From CAVYEM01 sp963767635 (lineage in GTDB: Bacteria > Vulcanimicrobiota > Vulcanimicrobiia > Vulcanimicrobiales > Vulcanimicrobiaceae), in assembly GCA_963767635.1 (NCBI GenBank), contig CAVYEM010000001.1, positions 248,001 through 312,000 on the forward strand: a DNA stretch of 64,000 nucleotides. The letters are read 5' to 3'. The translations under genes and the position numbers were made by a program. Shown piece after piece: positions 27,140 to 35,329 of this stretch (position 1 is its first letter; each line of letters starts with the position of its first letter). The notes under the pieces were generated by a model. It did not search any database and had not been told where the DNA came from. It worked only from the letters and a program-made list of their open reading frames with translations.

Positions 27140-28360
27140 CTATCGACGGCCAGCCGTATTAATTGTCGTATAGATCGTTGAAAACAGCGATGGCAACTTG
27201 CTGTTCGATTCCGTCGGCCTGCTGTTTGCAAAGAGCGACACGACCAGACCCGAGTTCGGAAAATACAGGTGCGCAGCCCGGAAACCGAGTGTTTCGCCCT
27301 GATAGAACCAAAACGTGCCAAGCTTCGGATCGAATCGCTGGGCGACGCCCAGTCCGAATCCTGCCGGGTCACGCGCGGTCGCAGCTGCGAGGGGCTTGGC
27401 CGTCTTCAGGGAGATCATCGACAACAATTCTCGTTTCTGTTTGGCAGGCAACAGCGCGGAGCCTTGGTAGAGCGCGCGCGACCACGCCGTTAAGTCTTGC
27501 GGATTGGACACGATTGCTCCCGCGCCTTGCGCCCACGACAAGCTGTCCCGGCTCATATCCCTGCCGATGAACGTACCAAAGCCGGGATCGTTGTTCTCGT
27601 AATAGCCTGCAACGACTCTTCGAGCGATCGCCGGCGGATAAAAATTTGACGAATAAAAGGTGTTGTTGAGACCGACGCTGCGGATAATTCGCGCCATCTC
27701 GGCATCGAAGCTTCGACTCTTACTCCGAGCGGCGACAATTTCTTGAGCCAGCAAGTAGCCTGTGTTCGAATAGTAATACTTGGAGCCCGGTCGATACTTT
27801 ATCGCAGGATACACGAGCCGGATCAGCCTATCGGCCGACATGTACGCCATTGGGTTTTTGACGTACAAGCGCTCCCACTGCGGCGTGTTATCGTAGGATT
27901 CGAGCCCGCCGGTCATGCTCAGAAGCTGCCGTAAGGTGAGCTTCGCGTAGGCAGGATACTGCGGGAGATAGTCGCCGATGGGCTTGTCGATAGACAGTCG
28001 CCCTTGTGCCTCTAACTGCAAAATTGCAACGGCGGTAAACGCCTTGGTATTACTTCCAATTTGATACAAGCTTGTAGGCGTCACCGGTCGGCCTGCATGG
28101 TATTGCGTCGTGCCGGCGACCACGTTCATCGTGGGTTGGCCTGCGCTGCGGCTCACGGAAAGCGAAAGTGACGAGAGGTGTTCTTTGGCGCCTCGTTCCT
28201 TGATATAGGCGCTGAGGTCCCGTTGCAGAGCGGCTCTAAGAGCGGCGGTGCTCCGTGGCTGCGGCGCAGCGTGCGCTCCCATCGCGCAGGCAAGTATGGC
28301 AACCGCAGCGATTGCCGCACATCGCGCGATCGCGGGCGTCAGACGAGAGCCTTGCTTCAT
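27140..28360 (-). CDS. Class C beta-lactamase-related serine hydrolase
   Basis: A 406-residue exported protein with signal peptide (CAAIAAVAILACAMGAHA). Motif SNTK (IGSNTKAFTAVAILQL) gives the nucleophile, YYSNTGY the Tyr-x-Asn, and a late GETLGFRAAHLYFPNSGLVV segment takes the place of KTG, as is common in non-lactamase esterases and peptidases of this family. True beta-lactam hydrolysis is therefore doubtful. ATG preceded by GGAGG. First gene of a likely two-gene unit with dacB. The IS3-type element inserted about 140 bases upstream may affect its promoter. Confidence 0.85.
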   Translation of the reverse strand: MKQGSRLTPAIARCAAIAAVAILACAMGAHAAPQPRSTAALRAALQRDLSAYIKERGAKEHLSSLSLSVSRSAGQPTMNVVAGTTQYHAGRPVTPTSLYQIGSNTKAFTAVAILQLEAQGRLSIDKPIGDYLPQYPAYAKLTLRQLLSMTGGLESYDNTPQWERLYVKNPMAYMSADRLIRLVYPAIKYRPGSKYYYSNTGYLLAQEIVAARSKSRSFDAEMARIIRSVGLNNTFYSSNFYPPAIARRVVAGYYENNDPGFGTFIGRDMSRDSLSWAQGAGAIVSNPQDLTAWSRALYQGSALLPAKQKRELLSMISLKTAKPLAAATARDPAGFGLGVAQRFDPKLGTFWFYQGETLGFRAAHLYFPNSGLVVSLFANSRPTESNSKLPSLFSTIYTTINTAGRR

Positions 28361-28500
28361 AGAACAAAAACCTCCAGCGCTTAACGGAGAAGCGCTAGGA
28401 CGCCTTTCACACACAGCGAACGGTGTTCCCCCTGGAGTCATCGGCGGCGCTCCATGTGTAGCCCCTCGAAGCACCGGAAGCGTTGTAGATGGCCGGAATT

Positions 28501-28524
28501 TGTCAAGTAGGTTGGTACCGGTAG
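28501..28524. repeat. IS terminal inverted repeat, left
   Basis: Matches the complement of 30071-30095 with one gap; see the element entry. It lies 140 bases upstream of the class C-like hydrolase start. Confidence 0.8.
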
Positions 28525-28581
28525 ACACTTGATCCGCGTGAGTCCTTACGCCGCGGTTTCGTCATGAACCGGCGGATTTAT

Positions 28582-29549
28582 TCACACGGTGCTCGGTAAT
28601 ACCGCTCGCTTAGGTTCGCCTCGGACGAAACGTTCCGGATGGTTTTCGTATGCGGTCTTTAAGACATGATGTCTGGTTGCGAGAACCCGATCGGCATGGC
28701 CGTGATGCACGCTGGCCGGGGTCAGCATTGCAATTCCCGAGTGCCGGTGTTGCTCGTTGTACCACGGCACGAATTCGGCCATGAACGCCTGAGCGTGTTC
28801 GTAGGATGCAAAGCGGTCGGGAAAGTCGCGGCGATATTTCAACGTTTTGAATTGGGATTCGGAATAGGGGTTATCGTCGCTCACGTGCGGCCGACTATGC
28901 GAGCGAGTCACACCGAGTGTATCGAGCAGAAAGCACACTGGCTGCGCCGTCATTTCGGCGCCGCGATCGGCGTGCACGACCGCCTGGCCGGGTTTGATGC
29001 CTTCGCGCTCCAGCGTTTGCGCGATGGAATGCGAGGCAAGTTCGGCGTTGGCGCGACGTACGAGCATCCACCCGACGATGAATCGGCTAAAGATATCCAG
29101 CATCACCAGGAGCGCGAGCCATTCACCTTTATGCGGTCCGCGCAATTTGGTGATGTCCCACGAAAAGACTTGGCGCGGTGCGGTTGCCATCAGTTCCGGC
29201 TTCTCATATTCGGGATGCCGCGCGATTCGGCGGCGTTCGCGCACTTCGTCGTTGGTGCGCAGCAACCGGTACATCGTACTAACCGAACACACGTAAAGGT
29301 TCTCGTCGAGCAAGGTCGCGTAAACGCTTGCCGGGGCAACATCCGTGAACCGCTCGCTATGCAACAACGCCAGTACTTGCGCGCGTTCTTGTTCACTAAG
29401 CGCTCTGCGCGGCGTACTCCGGCGTTTGACCGGTCCCGAACCCGCTACGATGCCTTGGCGACGCCGGCGCAAAGTCGAACGGCTGACGTCCAGCGCCGTG
29501 CAAAGCGTTCGTTCGGGCATATCTTGTGCGAGTTCAGCGCGGCGCTCAT
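28582..29549 (-). CDS. IS3-family transposase OrfB (integrase catalytic domain; one frame break)
   Basis: Carries the DDE catalytic triad of retroviral-type integrases: Asp in VFSWDITKLRGPHKGEW, Asp in AVVHADRGAEM, and Glu in PYSESQFKTLKYR, with the expected spacing. An N-terminal helix-turn-helix region (TALDVSRSTLRRRRQG) precedes it. The open frame starts at an ATG at 29520, but restoring one base near 29535 gives MSAALELAQDMPERTL starting at 29549, overlapping the orfA stop by ATGA. That is the usual arrangement in this IS group, so the current break is probably a sequencing deletion. Confidence 0.9.
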
Positions 29550-30028
29550 TCGGCGCTCTCGTTCATCTCGGGGCTCGTGAGTTCGATTCCCATGAGCCCC
29601 GCAGTTTTTTTTTGAATATCGCTGATCAGTTCAGCCCGCGCAAGTTTTCGCTTCAATTTGCGGTTCTCGCGCTCGAGTTCATCGACTCGGCGCGCGAACG
29701 TTTGCGCTTCATTCTTGGCTTTCGCGCGTTTACGAGTTGCCCCGGGATCAAGCTCACCTTGATCGCGCTGCTTTCGCCACGCATAAAGCTGCGATGAATA
29801 GATGCCTTCGCGTCGAAGAAAGGCGCCAACGGTTCCCGCAGGGCAAGCATCGGCTTCACGCACGATGCGCAATTTGTCGGTGGTCGAAAAGCGGCGGCGC
29901 TGCGGTTTTTGTGGCGCCTTAATCTCCGTAGACACGGATCCGTTTGAGGTTTGCACGACGTGGTTCTTTTCTCGCCCCCACAGCGATCTACATCGGTCCA
30001 AGTTCTCCACAGTATCCCCGCTATCCAC
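29546..30028 (-). CDS. IS3-family transposase OrfA (helix-turn-helix)
   Basis: DNA-binding subunit: RRRFSTTDKLRIVREADACPAGTVGAFLRREGIYSSQLYAWRKQRDQG is the HTH_Tnp_1 pattern. A heptad-rich helix follows (RVDELERENRKLKRKLARAEL) for multimerisation. Near the end the coding strand has nine As (29605-29613), a possible slippage site. However, a -1 shift there does not enter the orfB frame, so OrfB is more likely made by coupling at the ATGA overlap. An earlier Met than usual; the first 25 residues may not be translated. Confidence 0.88.
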   Translation of the reverse strand: MDSGDTVENLDRCRSLWGREKNHVVQTSNGSVSTEIKAPQKPQRRRFSTTDKLRIVREADACPAGTVGAFLRREGIYSSQLYAWRKQRDQGELDPGATRKRAKAKNEAQTFARRVDELERENRKLKRKLARAELISDIQKKTAGLMGIELTSPEMNESAE

Positions 30029-30070
30029 AGCCCTACTGCTGCGACTAAAGGAATATAAAGAACTTCTAAG

Positions 30071-30095
30071 CTACCGGTACCACTCTACGTTGACA
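30071..30095. repeat. IS terminal inverted repeat, right
   Basis: CTACCGGTACC through TTGACA at the right edge; its complement matches the left end 28501-28524. Confidence 0.8.
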
Positions 30096-30112
30096 CGGGG
30101 GGAGACTCCGCC

Positions 30113-30355
30113 ATGGGCGTCGCGCGGGCAGAGTCACCGCTGGGTTCATGGATCTCTGCGCGCTGGTCTCCCGCGCGGACGTCGCGGCTTTATGGATTCG
30201 TCCAGCACGTGTGGTATTTCGATGGGACGCTCGCTCACGCGCGCGAGCGCGTGTTTCCGGATGGTTCCGCTGAGCTCATCGTGATGCTCGACCAGCGCAC
30301 TGCGACGGTGACACCGACGTGCTTGCCGCATTTCCAGCGGTGTGCATCCCTATGA
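30113..30355 (+). pseudogene. Remnant of an AraC-type regulator N-terminal domain
   Basis: The first 55 residues (ISARWSPARTSRLYGFVQHVWYFDG then RVFPDGSAELIVMLDQ) match the start of AraC-family regulators with a DUF6597-like sensor domain, whose hallmark is the xxLPDGxxELIxxL strand. The sequence then ends in unrelated text and no HTH domain follows. It begins 18 bases from the right end of the IS, so the truncation may be linked to IS-mediated deletion. Confidence 0.6.
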
Positions 30356-30407
30356 GCAGGGGGAGCGAGCGGCCTCCAGGAAGCCACCCAGTAAGAAGGA
30401 GATGTTT

Positions 30408-30959
30408 ATGCATAAACCTGCGTTATTCGGCGTTTTGCTAAGCGCCGCTGTTCTGTTGTCATTGGCGCTGCCGCAGCTCTCTGTTGCTGCGCCGGCGGCC
30501 GCTCCGACACCGGTGCCCGTAACGCGTCCCGACTTTTCTTCGATGAACTTCCTGCTTGGCACGTGGCACTGCCATTCAATGCTTCGCGGAAAGTACCGGC
30601 CGGACACATCCACGACAACGATGACACTCGACGGCGCGTACATGGTCACGCACGACGTCGCGCCGCCCTTTGACAAATACCGCACGCAAGCCGTTCGAAC
30701 CGATACGTACATGACCTACAACCCACGGATCCATCGCTGGGTCGCCATCAGCGTTGATAACTTCGCCGGCTATGCCGCCGCAATGACACCGGGATGGCAT
30801 GGAAATACCTTGACCTCAACGCTCGTAGCTTCCCAGGACGGTTCGAGCGGAAGCGACACGCTGACCAAAGTGAGCGATACGCAAACGCGCGACGTTGCAA
30901 CGGGGAAAAGCAAGAACGGTCACGTAACGCACACCACCACGATTTGTAACAAATCGTAG
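30408..30959 (+). CDS. Exported DUF1579-like protein
   Basis: A 183-residue protein with signal peptide (ALFGVLLSAAVLLSLALPQLSVAA) and mature start DFSSMNFLLGTWHCHSMLRGKYRPDTSTTTMTLDGAYMVT. The LxGTWxC opening followed by beta strands resembles DUF1579/lipocalin-like periplasmic proteins. AAGGAG lies six bases before the ATG at 30408; an ATG at 30402 overlaps that site and is less likely. It follows the AraC remnant, which may once have controlled it. A hairpin at about 30983-31010 (AGCCTCGG/CCGGGGCT) may end its transcript. Confidence 0.65.
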   Translation: MHKPALFGVLLSAAVLLSLALPQLSVAAPAAAPTPVPVTRPDFSSMNFLLGTWHCHSMLRGKYRPDTSTTTMTLDGAYMVTHDVAPPFDKYRTQAVRTDTYMTYNPRIHRWVAISVDNFAGYAAAMTPGWHGNTLTSTLVASQDGSSGSDTLTKVSDTQTRDVATGKSKNGHVTHTTTICNKS

Positions 30960-31103
30960 CCGTTCGCAAACGCGCGTTGCAGAAAGCCTCGGATGTCGTT
31001 TCCGGGGCTTGCGCGTCTTTTGGCTCGGACAAGTTGCGCCGCACCGATTCGATGGCACGCAAAGCGGTAAGGAGCCCATTAAACGTCGTAAGGTAATGAG
31101 CCT

Positions 31104-31891
31104 GTGTTGAAACTCCGGTTTATCGCCTTTCCGCTGGAGCGGCGATATCTGTACGGACTGCGAAAGTGCGCGTTTTCGTTGGTTATCGTCGTTCTGGCAA
31201 TAGTTTTTCCGACATTCGGTTTTGGAAAAGTTAAGGCCGTTTCCACGGATGGTGAAGCGACCGTGTACGTTCCGGGCGACTTCAGCGGTGCGTTCGATCT
31301 TGCGTACGAAATTACGTTCAAGCCTGCGCCGGGAAATACATCGTGGACCTTCGTGAGTATTCTGCTGCTCGGCCGCAATCAGCTCGGCGCGTCCGTCGGC
31401 GTCGGCCTCTCGCGCGGCTATCCGAATGCCGGGACGTTATCAGGGTTTACAACAGCGACTCACGCCGGACACCAAGCGCAGTATCGCAGTTTTCGGGTGC
31501 CCTGCCGGTCAACATGCGCAGTGCACTCCGCGGCGATAATAATTGGCTGTACGCACTTGTGGGTGGGCACAGGATCGGAGCGTGGCCTCGCAAGACGTTC
31601 TCCATGGTCAAGCCATATGCGAAAATCAACGGCGAGGTAAGCGCAGTGGGCGACACGATCTCCGCGCGCCTCGTGCCTCTGCGTATGCTGCTGAACGGCA
31701 GGACTCTGGCGAAGCCCACGTGCGCTTTCACAACCCAGGGTGTCGAGCCACGGTCGCTTGGAGGCGATGGCTGGATCGAGTTTTCCGGCGTGAGGCACAA
31801 AGCGGCGCGAGTAACGTACATCTCACTTCTTAACGGGTCCAGTGGCGACACCTGTCCTCGCATCTCTTCTGCGATAAAACGCCGTTCCTGA
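31104..31891 (+). CDS. Exported hypothetical protein (frameshifted)
   Basis: Starts with GTG. An N-terminal hydrophobic segment (CAFSLVIVVLAIVFPTFGFG) is followed by a beta-rich body: GEATVYVPGDFSGAFDLAYEITFKPAPGNTSWTFVSILLLGRNQLGASVGVGLSRGYPN. The frame fails in the T-run 31490-31493; one T more joins QAQYRSF to SGALPVNMRSALRGDNNWLYALVGG and an open frame to 31891. The restored protein is about 262 residues and looks like a single secreted lectin- or jellyroll-like domain. I do not recognise the family. Confidence 0.5.
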
Positions 31892-31918
31892 TAGAACAGC
31901 ACGCATGCTTAGCACAAA

Positions 31919-32520
31919 GTGAAGAATCCGCAAGAGCCCATCGTTTTGGTCACGGGTAGCGCTCCATATCTGGGTGCGCCGTCGTGGCTCACGGCAGTGC
32001 CGCCGCGATAGCATTGCAGGCAGTTGCAGCTGCCGATAACTCGATGCCCATCCTGCTGCTTTCGCCTCTGATCGTGACCCGCGATAGTGCCGCGCTTCGC
32101 GCGATGCGAGGACTTGTGGGCGGCCTAGGTGGACGAGCATTGACGGCATTCGCGCGATCGAAGCGACGCAAACTGGTGACGGATGAGTCCTACGTCCGCA
32201 AGCAACTGATGCTGCTCGTACGGAAAGACAGAATTACGGCGGACCTCCTGCGCGAGGCGCAAGCCCGTATCGCTGATCCGAGGATGGACGCCGTCACGGA
32301 CCGCACGGCGGAGACTCTGCGCAGCGTACTGACGCCGACGGATGTAAAAGTCAGCGATGCAGCCTCAATGGTGCTTTTCGGGAATGGGCCCGTCGATCGT
32401 AAGGCCCGACGGCGGCTGACGGGGACCGTCGTGGAAGGCGCTTGGTCCGCGCCGATGATCGACACGCCCGAGGTGGTGGCCCAGCACCTGCGCGCGTTTC
32501 TGCATCACGAAGGTCAATAA
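31919..32520 (+). CDS. Degenerate alpha/beta-hydrolase-like protein
   Basis: The frame from GTG 31984 gives AHGSAAAIALQAVAAA, which resembles the GHSxGG nucleophile elbow, then LLLSPLIV and a C-terminal EGAWSAPMIDTPEVVAQHLRAFL resembling the last segment of alpha/beta hydrolases, but with the catalytic His position occupied by Trp/Ser. In another frame immediately upstream, from GTG 31919, PQEPIVLVTGSAPYLGA looks like the first core strand. Joining them would still leave out about 60 residues of a normal hydrolase. Probably a decayed or strongly modified enzyme. Confidence 0.45.
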
Positions 32521-32625
32521 TTTTCGCGCTTGAGCCGCTCTAGCGTTGTGGCATTTTAGCGTTGAAACACTGCGCGGGTCGGTGCCGTAAAGTGATCGTT
32601 CGTCTGAAGACCTGAGGCAACCTAG

Positions 32626-33429
32626 ATGGTAAGCGTTGTGGGAATCTTGGCCGCGTTGTTGGCTGGCACGGCATCGGGACACGCCAAAGAGATCAAACCG
32701 ATACCCCAAGTGATGGTTTTAGGCGTCGCGCATCTCGTAGCGAAAGCCGATCTGCACAACTCCACGTGGGGCGAGGGCGCGTTGAGCCCGGGGATGCAAA
32801 CACAGATCCGGTCCGTAGTTGCAAAGCTTGCGAAATTCAAACCGACCAAGGTGATGATCGAGGCGTTGCCCTCGGATCCGAAATTCGTGGAGCGATACAA
32901 GGCGTATCTTGCCGGCCGCTATCGGCTAGGACCCAATGAGACCGATCAGTTTGGGTATCGCCTGGCGGCATTGGAGCACAATTCCACCATTTATCCGATC
33001 GACGCACAAGGCTTTCCGTTCGATTACGCTGCGGTCCAGCGCTCAGCGAAGGCGGAAGGTCAACTGAGCATTTTGAAAGATGCCGACGCGCATCTTCAAT
33101 CCCTGATCACCCGTTCGAGCGCATTGGAGAAGCAAGACCGCTTGTTGGACTTGCTTTGTTATATGAACAGCCCCGAAGCGCTCGCGCAGAACGCAGCTTG
33201 GTATATGTATGTGAATCGCATCGGCAATGCGAAGAACGATTACGCGGGTGCGACGCTGACCTCGTACTGGTATGCTCGAAATCTTCACATCTTTGCGAAT
33301 ATTATGCATGAGCTGAAGCCGGGCGACCGCGTCGTGGTCATCATCGGGCAAGGGCACGCGGCGATGTTACGCCCGATGATCCGGCTCTCGCCCTTTGCTC
33401 GGGACATCGACCCACGGGCGTACCTATAA
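32626..33429 (+). CDS. DUF5694-like exported protein
   Basis: A 267-residue protein: short signal peptide (VVGILAALLAGTASGHA), then VMVLGVAHLVAKADLHN and SPGMQTQIRSVVAKLAKFKPTKVMIEALP, the opening strand-helix of DUF5694, which is related to the TraB/GumN (erythromycin esterase/Tiki-like) fold. The end (GDRVVVIIGQGHAAMLRPMIRLSP) carries the conserved GxGHxxxLxxLL motif. These proteins are thought to be metal-dependent periplasmic hydrolases, but no substrate is known. Confidence 0.75.
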   Translation: MVSVVGILAALLAGTASGHAKEIKPIPQVMVLGVAHLVAKADLHNSTWGEGALSPGMQTQIRSVVAKLAKFKPTKVMIEALPSDPKFVERYKAYLAGRYRLGPNETDQFGYRLAALEHNSTIYPIDAQGFPFDYAAVQRSAKAEGQLSILKDADAHLQSLITRSSALEKQDRLLDLLCYMNSPEALAQNAAWYMYVNRIGNAKNDYAGATLTSYWYARNLHIFANIMHELKPGDRVVVIIGQGHAAMLRPMIRLSPFARDIDPRAYL

Positions 33430-33551
33430 GATAGAGCTGCAGAGCGGCGTTCCAGCCACCAATTCCGGCGGCGAGAGACAAACCTGAGGCCAGGGCACGA
33501 GCAGCGACCACTGGATCGACGAGTTCTACTATTGGTTAACCGCCCAAGGTT

Positions 33552-33938
33552 TCACGAGAGCGCGGCGTTTGAGTCCGGTGGGCGGTATGTCGCGATTTGC
33601 CAATCGTTTCCGCACGGATCGGTGACCATTGCACGCCGGTCGCCATACGGCGTTTCTCGCGGTTCTTCAAGCGGCACGGCCCCGGCTTCCAATGCGCGCT
33701 TGTACGTCGTGTCAGTGTCATCGACATAGAGGTAGAGAAATGCGGGCATCGGCTTGCGTGGACCGGAACGGCTCACCAGGATGATTGAGTCTCCGATTTT
33801 CATCTGTGACGGCGCGTCGTCTGCGCACTCTCCGCTCGCATCGAAGGCGTGCGTGAGAAATCGGACGAGCGTGGCGGGATCCTCAACCACGATCCGAGGA
33901 GTAACCGTGTGCCACCCTTCCGGAATGAATTTAGTCAT
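33552..33938 (-). CDS. VOC (glyoxalase/bleomycin resistance-type) protein
   Basis: A 128-residue vicinal-oxygen-chelate protein of the PhnB-like group: GWHTVTPRIVVEDPATLVRFLTHAFDA at the start, then FLYLYVDDTDTTYKRALEAGAVPLEEPRETPYGDRRAMVTDPCGNDWQIATY, the classical second half with DPxGNxW. Such proteins bind metal and small molecules or confer resistance; no substrate can be assigned. Divergent from a second VOC gene at 34123. Confidence 0.88.
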   Translation of the reverse strand: MTKFIPEGWHTVTPRIVVEDPATLVRFLTHAFDASGECADDAPSQMKIGDSIILVSRSGPRKPMPAFLYLYVDDTDTTYKRALEAGAVPLEEPRETPYGDRRAMVTDPCGNDWQIATYRPPDSNAALS

Positions 33939-34122
33939 GAAACGCCTACTTTCGTACGATATCGCTAGGGTGCTATTCGGAATGTTCAATTTTCCTTCAG
34001 CCGGCGATCTAAAACGCGCGCGGTGCCGGCTTACGCCGCGCTGAAAAGGTACGCATTTCGCACAAGAGAAAAACTCGGCTATAGCGGTTTGGCGGTTTCG
34101 GGAAGGGCCGGTACGTTCATAG

Positions 34123-34530
34123 ATGGAAAAATTTCGTTTCGAGGGTCTGAGCCTCACCGTTGAAAGCGTGGACCGCTCCATCGAGTTCTACGCCAAGAAG
34201 CTGGGCTTAGAGCTTGCCTATAACGCATCTCCTGACTTTGCTCTGATACGCAGCCAAGATGGCGGCACCATCGGCTTGCTGTCCTTTGAAGAAGCTGAAA
34301 AGGAGGGCGTTACGCAAAGCACGCCGCAGCAGCGTCGCGGGATTCATGTGGAGTTCAGCACCGACGATCTTGACGCACTCTATGCGGACCTCACCGCGGC
34401 AGGCGTTCATTTCCATGCTCCACCGCACGACGAGCCATGGGAGCGTTCCATGACTGCGTACGATCCGGACGGTTATTCCGTCGAATTCGCCCAGGGTCGA
34501 CGCGGCAACATCGACTACAAACCGCGGTGA
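34123..34530 (+). CDS. VOC family protein (glyoxalase-like)
   Basis: 135 residues: FEGLSLTVESVDRSIEFYAKKLGLEL is the standard VOC opening; HVEFSTDDLDALYADLTAAGVHFHAPPHDEPWERSMTAYDPDGYSVEFAQ supplies the second beta-alpha-beta module with its Glu ligand. Predicted cytosolic dioxygenase, lyase or resistance protein. Not closely similar to the VOC protein at 33552. Confidence 0.88.
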   Translation: MEKFRFEGLSLTVESVDRSIEFYAKKLGLELAYNASPDFALIRSQDGGTIGLLSFEEAEKEGVTQSTPQQRRGIHVEFSTDDLDALYADLTAAGVHFHAPPHDEPWERSMTAYDPDGYSVEFAQGRRGNIDYKPR

Positions 34531-34581
34531 CGCTCGAATACCGAATTTCCGTTCGCATTCGTGGTCCTTATTTCAGGCCTG

Positions 34582-34775
34582 TTAAGGATTGCCGCTCCCG
34601 CCGGAAGCGCCGTACACTTGACCCGTCGCGTCAGCTCGTTTCCTCGGAAGCCAGCGCAACATACACCGGCGCAAGTTCCGCCGGTTGCCCCGGGCGTCCG
34701 TACGGCGTTGTGCTGCCGAGTCGGGTTAGTGTACCTATGCGGGGATGCGCAAATCCCCTTCACTCACCATGCTTC
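34582..34775 (-). pseudogene. C-terminal remnant of a short-chain dehydrogenase (SDR)
   Basis: In the gap 34531-34827 the reverse strand encodes GTLTRLGSTTPYGRPGQPAELAPVYVALASEETS, then after a stop/frame break GQVYGASGGSGNP and TAA at 34582. This is the typical SDR ending (GRPGQPxELAPxYVxLASxExSYVTGQVYGxxGG). No Rossmann N-terminus or catalytic Tyr is found upstream, so only a fragment remains. Confidence 0.6.
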
Positions 34776-34827
34776 CGGGAGTCCACAGCGAAGGCCTTAC
34801 TCGTGGCTGGCATAGGATCAATCGGCC

Positions 34828-35325
34828 GTGATTGACCTGCGGTATCTTAAGCAAGCATCGTCCGAACATCTCGATGCGATTCGACGAATCTACAACGAAG
34901 GGATCGAGGATCGCACGGCAACGCTGGAGACTGCGCCGAAATCTCCGGAAGATATCGCGGATTGGTGGAGGCGGCACGATGAGCGGTACGCAGTCATCCT
35001 CGCTGCCCAAGCCAAAGAGATCGTCGGATGGGCATCGCTCAATCGCTTTTCGCACAGATGTGCGCATTCCGAAATTGCGGATCTCTCAGTGTATGTTGCG
35101 CGGTCGCATCGCAGCCGCGGGTTCGGATCGATGCTGCTGGCGCAACTCGGAAACGCGGCAACACGTAACTTCCACAAAATCGTCTTGCACGCGCTGAACC
35201 ACAACGAACGCGGAAAACGGCTGTACCTTGGCGCCGGTTTCCGGGAGGTTGGTGTTTTTAAAGAGCACGGCAAACTCGATGGTCGTTACGTCGACGTCGT
35301 TGCGATGGAGAAATTGCTGCGATGA
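34828..35325 (+). CDS. GNAT N-acetyltransferase, phosphinothricin acetyltransferase-like
   Basis: A 165-residue GNAT. It opens IRRIYNEGIEDRTATLETAPKSPEDIADWW, the Pat/Bar-type start with the TATxE segment, and has the acetyl-CoA loop as VARSHRSRGFGSMLLAQL and the late YLGAGFREVGVFKEHGKLDGRYVDVVAMEKLL. Family members acetylate phosphinothricin, methionine sulfone or related amino acids. Start TTG/GTG alternatives exist; GTG 34828 is used. Convergent with the decarboxylase, 4 bases between ends. Confidence 0.85.
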   Translation: MIDLRYLKQASSEHLDAIRRIYNEGIEDRTATLETAPKSPEDIADWWRRHDERYAVILAAQAKEIVGWASLNRFSHRCAHSEIADLSVYVARSHRSRGFGSMLLAQLGNAATRNFHKIVLHALNHNERGKRLYLGAGFREVGVFKEHGKLDGRYVDVVAMEKLLR

Positions 35326-35329
35326 CTCG

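Larger units (their letters stand above)
28501..30095 (-). mobile_element. IS3-family insertion sequence, about 1.6 kb
   Basis: Inverted ends are visible: the left end 28501-28524 starts TGTCAAGTAGG and ends GGTACCGGTAG; the right end 30071-30095, read on the other strand, starts TGTCAACGTAG and ends GGTACCGGTAG. They match at about 20 of 25 positions and share the 5'-TGT terminus. Inside are orfA and orfB on the reverse strand. The flanking bases (AATT on the left, CGGG on the right) show no target duplication, so the element may be old or its flanks rearranged. Confidence 0.85.

Noticed and set aside
29605..29613. Nine-A run in orfA as a programmed -1 frameshift site
   Set aside because: A -1 shift here does not reach the orfB frame; orfB fits ATGA-coupled start plus one missing base better.
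33430..33551. Possible reductase remnant (text like HWIDEFYYWL)
   Set aside because: Too short and no supporting motif on either side.
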